Made by a program: the position numbers and the translations under genes | Source of the DNA: Lasioglossum baleicum | Taxonomy: Eukaryota; Arthropoda; Insecta; Hymenoptera; Halictidae | DNA length: 64,000 bases | NCBI RefSeq assembly: GCF_051020765.1 | Contig: NW_027469286.1 | Coordinates: forward strand, 62,001 to 126,000 | Direction: 5' to 3' | Shown: positions 11,264 to 23,334 of the stretch, piece by piece | How the letters are laid out: the number at the start of each line of letters is the position of its first letter | How positions within the stretch are numbered: the first letter of the stretch is position 1 | Notes under the pieces: generated by a model | Databases searched by the model: none | What the model saw: only the letters and a program-made list of their open reading frames with translations | Told to the model about the DNA's origin: nothing

Positions 11264-14200
11264 CAGGTCGAGTAAAAACACGAGCGAGAGGATGCATCCC
11301 GCAGGCTAGTCGAGTAAAAACACGTGCGAGAGGATGCATCCCGCAGGCTAGTCGAGTAAAAACACGTGCAAGAAGATGCTTCCTGCAGGCTAGTCGAGTA
11401 AAAACACGTGCGAGAGGATGCATCCCGCAGGCTAGTCGAGTAAAAACACGTGCGAGAGGATGCTTCCCGCAGGCTAGTCGAGTAAAAACACGTGCGAAAG
11501 GATGCATCCCGCAGGCTAGTCGAGCACAAACACGTGCGAGGTTTTGTGGGATGCGCATGCGCAGGTTTTGTGGGATGCGCATGCGCAGATTTTTTGGGAT
11601 GCGCATGCGCAGGTTTTTTGGGATGCGCATGGCTAGTCGAGCAAAAACACGTGCGAGAGGATGCATCCCGCAGGCTAGTCGAGTAAACACACGTGCGAGA
11701 GGATGCATCCCGCAGGCTAGTGGAGTAAAAACACGTGCGAGAGGATGCATCCCGCAGGAAAGTCGAATAAAAACACGTGCGAGACGATGCATCCCGCAGC
11801 CTAGACGAGTAAAAACACGTGCGAGAGGATGCATCCCGCAGGCTAGTCGAGTAAAAACACGTGCGAGGTTTTGTGGGATGCGCATGCGCAGGTTTTTTGG
11901 GATGCGCATGCCTAGGCGAGCAAAAACACGTGCGAGAGGATGCATCCCGCAGGCTAGTCGAGCAAAAACACGTGCGAAAGGATGCATCCCGCAGGCTGGT
12001 CGAGCAAAAACACGTGCGAGAGGATGCACCCCGCAGGCTAGTCGAGCAAAAACACGTGCGAGAGGATGCATCCCGCAGGCTAGTCGAGTAAAAACACGTG
12101 CGAGGTTTTGTGGGATGCGCATGCGCAGGTTTTTTGGGATGCGCATGCCTAGGCGAGCAAAAACACGTGCGAGAGGATGCATCCCGCAGGCTAGTCGAGC
12201 AAGAACACGTGCGAAAGGATGCATCCCGCAGGCTGGTCGAGCAAAAACACGTGCGAGAGGATGCACCCCGCAGGCTAGTCGAGCAAAAACACGTGCGAGA
12301 GGATGCATCCCGCAGGCTAGTCGAGTAAAAACACGTGCGAGAAGATGCATCCCGCAGGCTAGTCGAGCACAAACACGTGCGAGAGGATGCATCCCGCAGG
12401 CTAGTCGAGCAAAAACACGTGCGAGAGGATGCATCCCGCAGGCTAGTCGAGTAAAAACACGTGCGAAAGGATGCATCCCGCAGGCTAGTCGAGCACAAAC
12501 ACGTGCGAGGTTTTGTGGGATGCGCATGCGCAGATTTCTTGGGATGCGCATGCGCAGGTTTTTTGGGATGCGCATGGCTAGTCGAGCAAAAACACGTGCG
12601 AGAGGATGCATCCCGCAGGCTAGTCGAGTAAAAACACTTGCGAGGTTTCGTGGGATGCGCATGCGCAGGTTTCGTGGGATGCGCATGCGCAGGTTTTTTG
12701 GGATGCGCATGGCTAGTCGAGCAAATACACGTGCGAGAGGATGCATCCCGCAGGGTAGTCGAGTAAAAACACGTGCGAGAGGATGCATCCCGCAGGCTAG
12801 TCGAGTAGAAACACGTGCAAGAGGATGCTTCCCGCAGGCTAGTCGAGTAAAAACACGTGCGAGAGGATGCATCCCGCAGGCTAGTCGAGTAAAAACACGT
12901 GCGAGAGGATGCTTCCCGCAGGCTAGTCGAGTAAAAACACGTGCGAGAGGATGCATCCCGCATGCTAGTCGAGTAAAAACACGTGCAAGAGGATGCTTCC
13001 CGCAGGCTAGTCGAGTAAAAACACGTGCGAGAGGATGCATCCCGCAGGCTAGTCGAGCAAAAACACGTGCGAGAGGATGCATCCCGCAGGCTAGTCGAGC
13101 AAAAACACGTGCGAGAGGATGCATCCCGCAGGCTAGTCGAGTAAAAACACGTGCGAGAGGATGCATCCTGCAGGCTAGTCGAGTAAAAACACGTGCGAGA
13201 GGATGCATCCCGCAGGCTAGTCGAGTAAAAACACGTGCAAGAGGATGCTTCCCGCAGGCTAGTCGAGTAAAAACACGTGCGAGAGGATGCATCCCGCAGG
13301 CTAGTCGAGTAAAAACACGTGCGAGAGGATGCGTCCCGCAGGCTAGTCGAGCAAAAACACGTGCGAGAGGATGCATCCCGCAGGCTAGTCGAGCAAAAAC
13401 ACGTGCGAGAGGATGCATCCCGCAGGCTAGTCGAGCAAAAACACGTGCGAGAGGATGCATCCCGCAGTCTAGTCGAGCAAAAACACGTGCGAGAGGATGC
13501 ATCCCGCAGGCTAGTCGAGCAAAACCACGTGCGAGAGGATGCATCCCGCAGGCTAGTCGAGTAAAAACACGTGCGAGAGGATGCATCCTGCAGGCTAGTC
13601 GAGTAAAAACACGAGCGAGAGGATGCATCCCGCAGGCTAGTCGAGTAAAAACACGTGCGAGAGGATGCATCCCGCAGGCTAGTCGAGTAAAAACACGTGC
13701 AAGAGGATGCTTCCCGCAGGCTAGTCGAGTAAAAACACGTGCGAGAGGATGCATCCCGCAGGCTAGTCGAGTAAAAACACGTGCGAGAGGATGCTTCCCG
13801 CAGGCTAGTCGAGTAAAAACACGTGCGAAAGGATGCATCCCGCAGGCTAGTCGAGCACAAACACGTGCGAGGTTTTGTGGGATGCGCATGCGCAGGTTTT
13901 GTGGGATGCGCATGCGCAGATTTTTTGGGATGCGCATGCGCAGGTTTTTTGGGATGCGCATGGCTAGTCGAGCAAAAACACGTGCGAGAGGATGCATCCC
14001 GCAGGCTAGTCGAGTAAAAACACGTGCGAGAGGATGCATCCCGCAGGCTAGTGGAGTAAAAACACGTGCGAGAGGATGCATCCCGCAGGCTAGTCGAATA
14101 AAAACACGTGCGAGACGATGCATCCCGCAGCCTAGACGAGTAAAAACACGTGCGAGAGGATGCATCCCGCAGGCTAGTCGAGTAAAAACACGTGCGAGAG

Positions 14201-14730
14201 GATGCATCCCGCAGGCTAGTCGAGTAAAAACACGTGCGAGAGGATGCATCCCGCAGGCTAGTCGAGTAAAAACACGTGCGAGGTTTTGTGGGATGCGCAT
14301 GCGCAGGTTTTGTGGGATGCGCATGCGCAGGTTTTTTGGGATGCGCATGTGCAGGTTTTTTGGGATGCGCATGGCTAGTCGAGCAAAAACACGTGCGAGA
14401 GGATGCATCCCGCAGGCTAGTCGAGTGAAAACACGTGCGAGAGGATGCATCCCGCAGGCTAGTCGAGTAAAAACACGTGCGAGGTTTTGTGGGATGCGCA
14501 TACGCAGGTTTTGTGGGATGCGCATGCGCAGGTTTTTTGGGATGCGCATGCGCAGGTTTTTTGGGATGCGCATGCGCAGGTTTTTTGGGATGCGCATGGC
14601 TAGTCGAGCAAAAACACGTGCGAGAGGATGCATCCCGCAGGGTAGTCGAGTAAAAACACGTGCGAGAGGATGCATCCCGCAGGCTAGTCGAGTAAAAACA
14701 CGTGCGAGAGGATGCATCCCGCAGGCTAGT
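11200..14730. repeat. 3.5-kb duplicated segment with two further copies (+12,899 and +17,604)
   Basis: Landmarks at 11,252 (GCATCCTGCAGGCAGG), 11,492, 11,861, 12,098, 13,319 and 13,823 recur at +12,899 (about 24,100-27,630) and, through the 4,705-bp duplication, at +17,604 (28,805-32,335). Confidence 0.9.
11861..12334. repeat. 237-bp tandem duplication
   Basis: The segment from GCGAGG TTTTGTGGG through the GCCTAGGC block and four following units occurs at 11,861 and again at 12,098. The second copy has GAGCAAGAAC instead of GAGCAAAAAC. The same doublet recurs at 24,760/24,997 and 29,465/29,702, so the duplication happened before the larger amplifications. Confidence 0.9.
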
Positions 14731-16022
14731 CGAGTAGAAACACGTGCAAGAGGATGCTTCCCGCAGGCTAGTCGAGTAAAAACACGTGCGAGAGGATGCA
14801 TCCCGCAGGCTAGTCGAGTAAAAACACGTGCGAGAGGATGCTTCCCGCAGGCTAGTCGAGTAAAAACACGTGCGAGAGGATGCATCCCGCATGCTAGTCG
14901 AGTAAAAACACGTGCAAGAGGATGCTTCCCGCAGGCTAGTCGAGTAAAAACACGTGCGAGAGGATGCATCCCGCAGGCTAGTCGAGCAAAAACACGTGCG
15001 AGAGGATGCATCCCGCAGGCTAGTCGAGCAAAAACACGTGCGAGAGGATGCATCCCGCAGGCTAGTCGAGTAAAAACACGTGCAAGAGGATGCTTCCCGC
15101 AGGCTAGTCGAGTAAAAACACGTGCGAGAGGATGCATCCCGCAGGCTAGTCGAGTAAAAACACGTGCGAGAGGATGCGTCCCGAAGGCTAGTCGAGCAAA
15201 AACACGTGCGAGAGGATGCATCCCGCAGGCTAGTCGAGCAAAAACACGTGCGAGAGGATGCATCCCGCAGGCTAGTCGAGCAAAAACACGTGCGAGAGGA
15301 TGCATCCCGCAGTCTAGTCGAGCAAAAACACGTGCGAGAGGATGCATCCCGCAGGCTAGTCGAGCAAAACCACGTGCGAGAGGATGCATCCCGCAGGCTA
15401 GTCGAGTAAAAACACGTGCGAGAGGATGCATCCCGCAGGCTAGTCGAGTAAAAACACGTGCAAGAGGATGCTTCCCGCAGGCTAGTCGAGTAAAAACACG
15501 TGCGAGAGGATGCATCCCGCAGGCTAGTCGAGTAAAAACACGTGCGAGAGGATGCATCCCGCAGGCTAGTCGAGTAAAAACACGTGCGAGAGGATGCATC
15601 CCGCAGGCTAGTCGAGTAAAAACACGTGCGAGGTTTTGTGGGATGCGCATGCGCAGGTTTTGTGGGATGCGCATGCGCAGGTTTTGTGGGATGCGCATGC
15701 GCAGGTTTTTTGGGATGCGCATGTGCAGGTTTTTTGGGATGCGCATGGCTAGTCGAGCAAAAACACGTGCGAGAGGATGCATCCCGCAGGCTAGTCGAGT
15801 AAAAACACGTGCGAGAGGATGCATCCCGCAGGCTAGTCGAGCACAAACACGTGCGAGAGGATGCATCCCGCAGGCTAGTCGAGCAAAAACACGTGCGAGA
15901 GGATGCATCCCGCAGGCTAGTCGAGTAAAAACACGTGCGAAAGGATGCATCCCGCAGGCTAGTCGAGCGCAAACACGTGCGAGGTTTTGTGGGATGCGCA
16001 TGCGCAGGTTTTGTGGGATGCG

Positions 16023-16088
16023 CATTGCGCAAATTTTTTGGGATGCGCATGCGCAGGTTTTTTTTTGGGATGCGCATGGCTAGTAGAG
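16023..16088. repeat. X landmark block, copy 6
   Basis: First X block inside domain II, 6,549 bp after copy 5. The flanking sequence on its right (16,182-16,925) repeats the domain I order seen at 5,844-6,587. Confidence 0.95.
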
Positions 16089-16633
16089 CAAAAACACGTG
16101 CGAGAGGATGCATCCCGCAGGCTAGTCGAGCAAAAACACGTGCGAGAGGATGCATCCCGCAGGCTAGTCGAGTAAAAACACGTGCGAAAGGATGCATCCC
16201 GCAGGCTAGTCGAGCACAAACACGTGCGAGGTTTTGTGGGATGCGCATGCGCAGGTTTTGTGGGATGCGCATGCGCAGATTTTTTGGGATGCGCATGCGC
16301 AGGTTTTTTGGGATGCGCATGGCTAGTCGAGCAAAAACACGTGCGAGAGGATGCATCCCGCAGGCTAGTCGAGTAAAAACACGTGCGAGGTTTTGTGGGA
16401 TGCGCATGCGCAGGTTTTTTGGGATGCGCATGCCTAGTCGAGCAAAAACACGTGCGAGAGGATGCATCCCGCAGGCTAGTCGAGTAAAAACACGTGCGAA
16501 AGGATGCATCCCGCAGGCTAGTCGAGCACAAACACGTGCGAGGTTTTGTGGGATGCGCATGCGCAGGTTTTGTGGGATGCGCATGCGCAGATTTTCTGGG
16601 ACGCACATGCGCAGGTTTTTTGGGATGCGCATG

Positions 16634-19600
16634 GCTAGTCGAGCAAAAACACGTGCGAGAGGATGCATCCCGCAGGCTAGTCGAGTAAAAACACGTGCGA
16701 GGTTTTGTGGGATGCGCATGCGCAGGTTTTTTGGGATGCGCATGCCTAGGCGAGCAAAAACACGTGCGAGAGGATGCATCCCGCAGGCTAGTCGAGCAAA
16801 AACACGTGCGAAAGGATGCATCCCGCAGGCTGGTCGAGCAAAAACACGTGCGAGAGGATGCACCCCGCAGGCTAGTCGAGCAAAAACACGTGCGAGAGGA
16901 TGCATCCCGCAGGCTAGTCGAGTAAAAACACGTGCGAGAAGATGCATCCCGCAGGCTAGTCGAGCACAAACACGTGCGAGAGGATGCATCCCGCAGGCTA
17001 GTCGAGCAAAAACACGTGCGAGAGGATGCATCCCGCAGGCTAGTCGAGTAAAAACACGTGCGAAAGGATGCATCCCGCAGGCTAGTCGAGCACAAACACG
17101 TGCGAGGTTTTGTGGGATGCGCATGCGCAGATTTCTTGGGATGCGCATGCGCAGGTTTTTTGGGATGCGCATGGCTAGTCGAGCAAAAACACGTGCGAGA
17201 GGATGCATCCCGCAGGCTAGTCGAGTAAAAACACTTGCGAGGTTTCGTGGGATGCGCATGCGCAGGTTTCGTGGGATGCGCATGCGCAGGTTTTTTGGGA
17301 TGCGCATGGCTAGTCGAGCAAATACACGTGCGAGAGGATGCATCCCGCAGGGTAGTCGAGTAAAAACACGTTCGAGAGGATGCATCCCGCAGGCTAGTCG
17401 AGTAAAAACACGTGCGAGAGGATGCATCCCGCAGGCTAGTCGAGTAAAAACACGTGCGAGAGGATGCATCCCGCAGGCTAGTCGAGTAAAAACACGTGCG
17501 AGAGGATGCGTCCCGCAGGCTAGTCGAGCAAAAACACGTGCGAGAGGATGCATCCCGCAGGCTAGTCGAGCAAAAACACGTGCGAGAGGATACATCCCGC
17601 AGGCTAGTCGAGCAAAAACACGTGCGAGAGGATGCATCCCGCAGTCTAGTCGAGCAAAAACACGTGCGAGAGGATGCATCCCGCAGGCTAGTCGAGCAAA
17701 ACCACGTGCGAGAGGATGCATCCCGCAGGCTAGTCGAGTAAAAACACGTGCGAGAGGATGCATCCTGCAGGCTAGTCGAGTAAAAACACGAGCGAGAGGA
17801 TGCATCCCGCAGGCTAGTCGAGTAAAAACACGTGCGAGAGGATGCATCCCGCAGGCTAGACGAGTAAAAACACGTGCAAGAGGATGCTTCCCGCAGGCTA
17901 GTCGAGTAAAAACACGTGCGAGAGGATGCATCCCGCAGGCTAGTCGAGTAAAAACACGTGCGAGAGGATGCTTCCCGCAGGCTAGTCGAGTAAAAACACG
18001 TGCGAAAGGATGCATCCCGCAGGCTAGTCGAGCACAAACACGTGCGAGGTTTTGTGGGATGCGCATGCGCAGGTTTTGTGGGATGCGCATGCGCAGATTT
18101 TTTGGGATGCGCATGCGCAGGTTTTTTGGGATGCGCATGGCTAGTCGAGCAAAAACACGTGCGAGAGGATGCATCCCGCAGGCTAGTCGAGTAAAAACAC
18201 GTGCGAGAGGATGCATCCCGCAGGCTAGTCGAGTAAAAACACGTGCGAGAGGATGCATCCCGCAGGCTAGTGGAGTAAAAACACGTGCGAGAGGATGCAT
18301 CCCGCAGGCTAGTCGAATAAAAACACGTGCGAGACGATGCATCCCGCAGCCTAGACGAGTAAAAACACGTGCGAGAGGATGCATCCCGCAGGCTAGTCGA
18401 GTAAAAACACGTGCGAGGTTTTGTGGGATGCGCATGCGCAGGTTTTGTGGGATGCGCATGGCTAGTCGAGCAAAAACACGTGCGAGAGGATGCATCCCGC
18501 AGGCTAGTCGAGTAAAAACACGTGCGAGGTTTTGTGGGATGCGCATGCGCAGGTTTTTTGGGATGCGCATGCCTAGGCGAGCAAAAACACGTGCGAGAGG
18601 ATGCATCCCGCAGGCTAGTCGAGCAAAAACACGTGCGAAAGGATGCATCCCGCAGGCTGGTCGAGCAAAAACACGTGCGAGAGGATGCACCCCGCAGGCT
18701 AGTCGAGCAAAAACACGTGCGAGAGGATGCATCCCGCAGGCTAGTCGAGTAAAAACACGTGCGAGAAGATGCATCCCGCAGGCTAGTCGAGCACAAACAC
18801 GTGCGAGAGGATGCATCCCGCAGGCTAGTCGAGCAAAAACACGTGCGAGAGGATGCATCCCGCAGGCTAGTCGAGTAAAAACACGTGCGAAAGGATGCAT
18901 CCCGCAGGCTAGTCGAGCACAAACACGTGCGAGGTTTTGTGGGATGCGCATGCGCAGGTTTTATGGGATGCGCATGGCTAGTCGAGCAAAAACACGTGCG
19001 AGAGGATGCATCCCGCAGGCTAGTCGAGTAAAAACACTTGCGAGGTTTCGTGGGATGCGCATGCGCAGGTTTCGTGGGATGCGCATGCGCAGGTTTTTTG
19101 GGATGCGCATGGCTAGTCGAGCAAATACACGTGCGAGAGGATGCATCCCGCAGGGTAGTCGAGTAAAAACACGTTCGAGAGGATGCATCCCGCAGGCTAG
19201 TCGAGTAAAAACACGTGCGAGAGGATGCATCCCGCAGGCTAGTCGAGTAAAAACACGTGCGAGAGGATGCATCCCGCAGGCTAGTCGAGTAAAAACACGT
19301 GCGAGAGGATGCGTCCCGCAGGCTAGTCGAGCAAAAACACGTGCGAGAGGATGCATCCCGCAGGCTAGTCGAGCAAAAACACGTGCGAGAGGATACATCC
19401 CGCAGGCTAGTCGAGCAAAAACACGTGCGAGAGGATGCATCCCGCAGTCTAGTCGAGCAAAAACACGTGCGAGAGGATGCATCCCGCAGGCTAGTCGAGC
19501 AAAACCACGTGCGAGAGGATGCATCCCGCAGGCTAGTCGAGTAAAAACACGTGCGAGAGGATGCATCCTGCAGGCTAGTCGAGTAAAAACACGAGCGAGA

Positions 19601-20258
19601 GGATGCATCCCGCAGGCTAGTCGAGTAAAAACACGTGCGAGAGGATGCATCCCGCAGGCTAGACGAGTAAAAACACGTGCAAGAGGATGCTTCCCGCAGG
19701 CTAGTCGAGTAAAAACACGTGCGAGAGGATGCATCCCGCAGGCTAGTCGAGTAAAAACACGTGCGAGAGGATGCTTCCCGCAGGCTAGTCGAGTAAAAAC
19801 ACGTGCGAAAGGATGCATCCCGCAGGCTAGTCGAGCACAAACACGTGCGAGGTTTTGTGGGATGCGCATGCGCAGGTTTTGTGGGATGCGCATGCGCAGA
19901 TTTTTTGGGATGCGCATGCGCAGGTTTTTTGGGATGCGCATGGCTAGTCGAGCAAAAACACGTGCGAGAGGATGCATCCCGCAGGCTAGTCGAGTAAAAA
20001 CACGTGCGAGAGGATGCATCCCGCAGGCTAGTCGAGTAAAAACACGTGCGAGAGGATGCATCCCGCAGGCTAGTGGAGTAAAAACACGTGCGAGAGGATG
20101 CATCCCGCAGGCTAGTCGAATAAAAACACGTGCGAGACGATGCATCCCGCAGCCTAGACGAGTAAAAACACGTGCGAGAGGATGCATCCCGCAGGCTAGT
20201 CGAGTAAAAACACGTGCGAGGTTTTGTGGGATGCGCATGCGCAGGTTTTGTGGGATGC
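16634..20258. repeat. Abutting tandem duplication of about 1.8 kb
   Basis: About 16,634-18,461 matches 18,461-20,258 with offset 1,827 in the first part and 1,803 after one B unit is lost near 18,960. The join is marked by a hybrid terminal B unit at 18,442-18,461. Both copies carry the GATACATCCC unit (near 17,590 and 19,393) and CACGTTCGAG (near 17,370 and 19,170). Confidence 0.88.
18442..18461. other. Hybrid terminal B unit (exchange junction)
   Basis: This 20-bp terminal unit starts GTTTTGTGGG, the sequence of an internal B unit, but ends GCATGG like a terminal unit, which elsewhere starts GTTTTTTGGG. It lies exactly where the 1.8-kb tandem copies meet, and its counterpart at 16,615-16,634 is a normal terminal unit. 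Confidence 0.8.
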
Positions 20259-23214
20259 GCATGCGCAGGTTTTTTGGGATGCGCATGTGCAGGTTTTTTG
20301 GGATGCGCATGGCTAGTCGAGCAAAAACACGTGCGAGAGGATGCATCCCGCAGGCTAGTCGAGTGAAAACACGTGCGAGAGGATGCATCCCGCAGGCTAG
20401 TCGAGTAAAAACACGTGCGAGGTTTTGTGGGATGCGCATACGCAGGTTTTGTGGGATGCGCATGCGCAGGTTTTTTGGGATGCGCATGCGCAGGTTTTTT
20501 GGGATGCGCATGCGCAGGTTTTTTGGGATGCGCATGGCTAGTCGAGCAAAAACACGTGCGAGAGGATGCATCCCGCAGGCTAGTCGAATAAAAACACGTG
20601 CGAGACGATGCATCCCGCAGGCTAGTCGAGTAAAAACACGTGCGAGAGGATGCATCCCGCAGGCTAGTCGAGTAGAAACACGTGCAAGAGGATGCTTCCC
20701 GCAGGCTAGTCGAGTAAAAACACGTGCGAGAGGATGCATCCCGCAGGCTAGTCGAGTAAAAACACGTGCGAGAGGATGCTTCCCGCAGGCTAGTCGAGTA
20801 AAAACACGTGCGAGAGGATGCATCCCGCATGCTAGTCGAGTAAAAACACGTGCAAGAGGATGCTTCCCGCAGGCTAGTCGAGTAAAAACACGTGCGAGAG
20901 GATGCATCCCGCAGGCTAGTCGAGCAAAAACACGTGCGAGAGGATGCATCCCGCAGGCTAGTCGAGCAAAAACACGTGCGAGAGGATGCATCCCGCAGGC
21001 TAGTCGAGTAAAAACACGTGCGAGAGGATGCATCCTGCAGGCTAGTCGAGTAAAAACACGTGCGAGAGGATGCATCCCGCAGGCTAGTCGAGTAAAAACA
21101 CGTGCGAGAGGATGCATCCCGCAGGCTAGTCGAGTAAAAACACTTGCGAGGTTTCGTGGAATGCGCATGCGCAGGTTTCGTGGGATGCGCATGCGCAGGT
21201 TTTTTGGGATGCGCATGGCTAGTCGAGCAAATACACGTGCGAGAGGATGCATCCCGCAGGGTAGTCGAGTAAAAACACGTGCGAGAGGATGCATCCCGCA
21301 GGCTAGTCGAGTAAAAACACGTGCAAGAGGATGCTTCCCGCAGGCTAGTCGAGTAAAAACACGTGCGAGAGGATGCATCCCGCAGGCTAGTCGAGTAAAA
21401 ACACGTGCGAGAGGATGCGTCCCGAAGGCTAGTCGAGCAAAAACACGTGCGAGAGGATGCATCCCGCAGGCTAGTCGAGCAAAAACACGTGCGAGAGGAT
21501 GCATCCCGCAGGCTAGTCGAGCAAAAACACGTGCGAGAGGATGCATCCCGCAGTCTAGTCGAGCAAAAACACGTGCGAGAGGATGCATCCCGCAGGCTAG
21601 TCGAGCAAAACCACGTGCGAGAGGATGCATCCCGCAGGCTAGTCGAGTAAAAACACGTGCGAGAGGATGCATCCCGCAGGCTAGTCGAGTAAAAACACGT
21701 GCAAGAGGATGCTTCCCGCAGGCTAGTCGAGTAAAAACACGTGCGAGAGGATGCATCCCGCAGGCTAGTCGAGTAAAAACACGTGCGAGAGGATGCATCC
21801 CGCAGGCTAGTCGAGTAAAAACACGTGCGAGAGGATGCATCCCGCAGGCTAGTCGAGTAAAAACACGTGCGAGAGGATGCATCCCGCAGGCTAGTGGAGT
21901 AAAAACACGTGCGAGAGGATGCATCCCGCAGGCTAGTCGAATAAAAACACGTGCGAGACGATGCATCCCGCAGCCTAGACGAGTAAAAACACGTGCGAGA
22001 GGATGCATCCCGCAGGCTAGTCGAGTAAAAACACGTGCGAGAGGATGCATCCCGCAGGCTAGTCGAGTAAAAACACGTGCGAGAGGATGCATCCCGCAGG
22101 CTAGTCGAGTAAAAACACGTGCGAGGTTTTGTGGGATGCGCATGCGCAGGTTTTGTGGGATGCGCATGCGCAGGTTTTGTGGGATGCGCATGCGCAGGTT
22201 TTTTGGGATGCGCATGTGCAGGTTTTTTGGGATGCGCATGGCTAGTCGAGCAAAAACACGTGCGAGAGGATGCATCCCGCAGGCTAGTCGAGTGAAAACA
22301 CGTGCGAGAGGATGCATCCCGCAGGCTAGTCGAGTAAAAACACGTGCGAGGTTTTGTGGGATGCGCATACGCAGGTTTTGTGGGATGCGCATGCGCAGGT
22401 TTTTTGGGATGCGCATGCGCAGGTTTTTTGGGATGCGCATGCGCAGGTTTTTTGGGATGCGCATGGCTAGTCGAGCAAAAACACGTGCGAGAGGATGCAT
22501 CCCGCAGGGTAGTCGAGTAAAAACACGTGCGAGAGGATGCATCCCGCAGGCTAGTCGAGTAAAAACACGTGCGAGAGGATGCATCCCGCAGGCTAGTCGA
22601 GCACAAACACGTGCGAGAGGATGCATCCCGCAGGCTAGTCGAGTAAAAACACGTGCGAAAGGATGCATCCCGCAGGCTAGTCGAGCACAAACACGTGCGA
22701 GGTTTTGTGGGATGCGCATGCGCAGGTTTTGTGGGATGCGCATGCGCAGATTTTTTGGGATGCGCATGCGCAGGTTTTTTGGGATGCGCATGGCTAGTCG
22801 AGCAAAAACACGTGCGAGAGGATGCATCCCGCAGGCTAGTCGAGTAAAAACACGTGCGAGAGGATGCATCCCGCAGGCTAGTCGAGTAAAAACACGTGCG
22901 AGAGGATGCATCCCGCAGGCTAGTCGAGTAAAAACACGTGCGAGAGGATGCATCCCGCAGGCTAGTCGAGTAAAAACACGTGCGAGGTTTTGTGGGATGC
23001 GCATGCGCAGGTTTTGTGGGATGCGCATGCGCAGGTTTTTTGGGATGCGCATGTGCAGGTTTTTTGGGATGCGCATGGCTAGTCGAGCACAAACACGTGC
23101 GAGAGGATGCATCCCGCAGGCTAGTCGAGTAAAAACACGTGCGAGAGGATGCGTCCCGCAGGCTAGTCGAGCAAAAACACGTGCGAGAGGATGCATCCCG
23201 CAGGCTAGTCGAGC

Positions 23215-23220
23215 AAAAAA
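23215..23220. other. Six-A tract (1-bp insertion marker)
   Basis: The usual AAAAA of unit A is AAAAAA here, and again at 27,920-27,925 and 41,046-41,051. It shifts reading frames and tags three related segments. Confidence 0.9.
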
Positions 23221-23334
23221 CACGTGCGAGAGGATGCATCCCGCAGGCTAGTCGAGCAAAAACACGTGCGAGAGGATGCATCCCGCAGTCTAGTCGAGCA
23301 AAAACACGTGCGAGAGGATGCATCCCGCAGGCTA

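Noticed and set aside
10802..11540. CRISPR array
   Set aside because: The 42-bp units are directly contiguous and differ by one to three bases; there are no unique spacers, no leader and no cas genes.
12713..13871. Plasmid or phage iteron origin
   Set aside because: The array is over 64 kb with no replication gene; iteron clusters are a few hundred bp long.
7207..18951. Very long minus- and plus-strand open frames as real giant repeat proteins
   Set aside because: Both strands are open over the same DNA, the cause is unit lengths divisible by 3, no frame shows a plausible start region, signal peptide or domain, and variants hit all codon positions alike.
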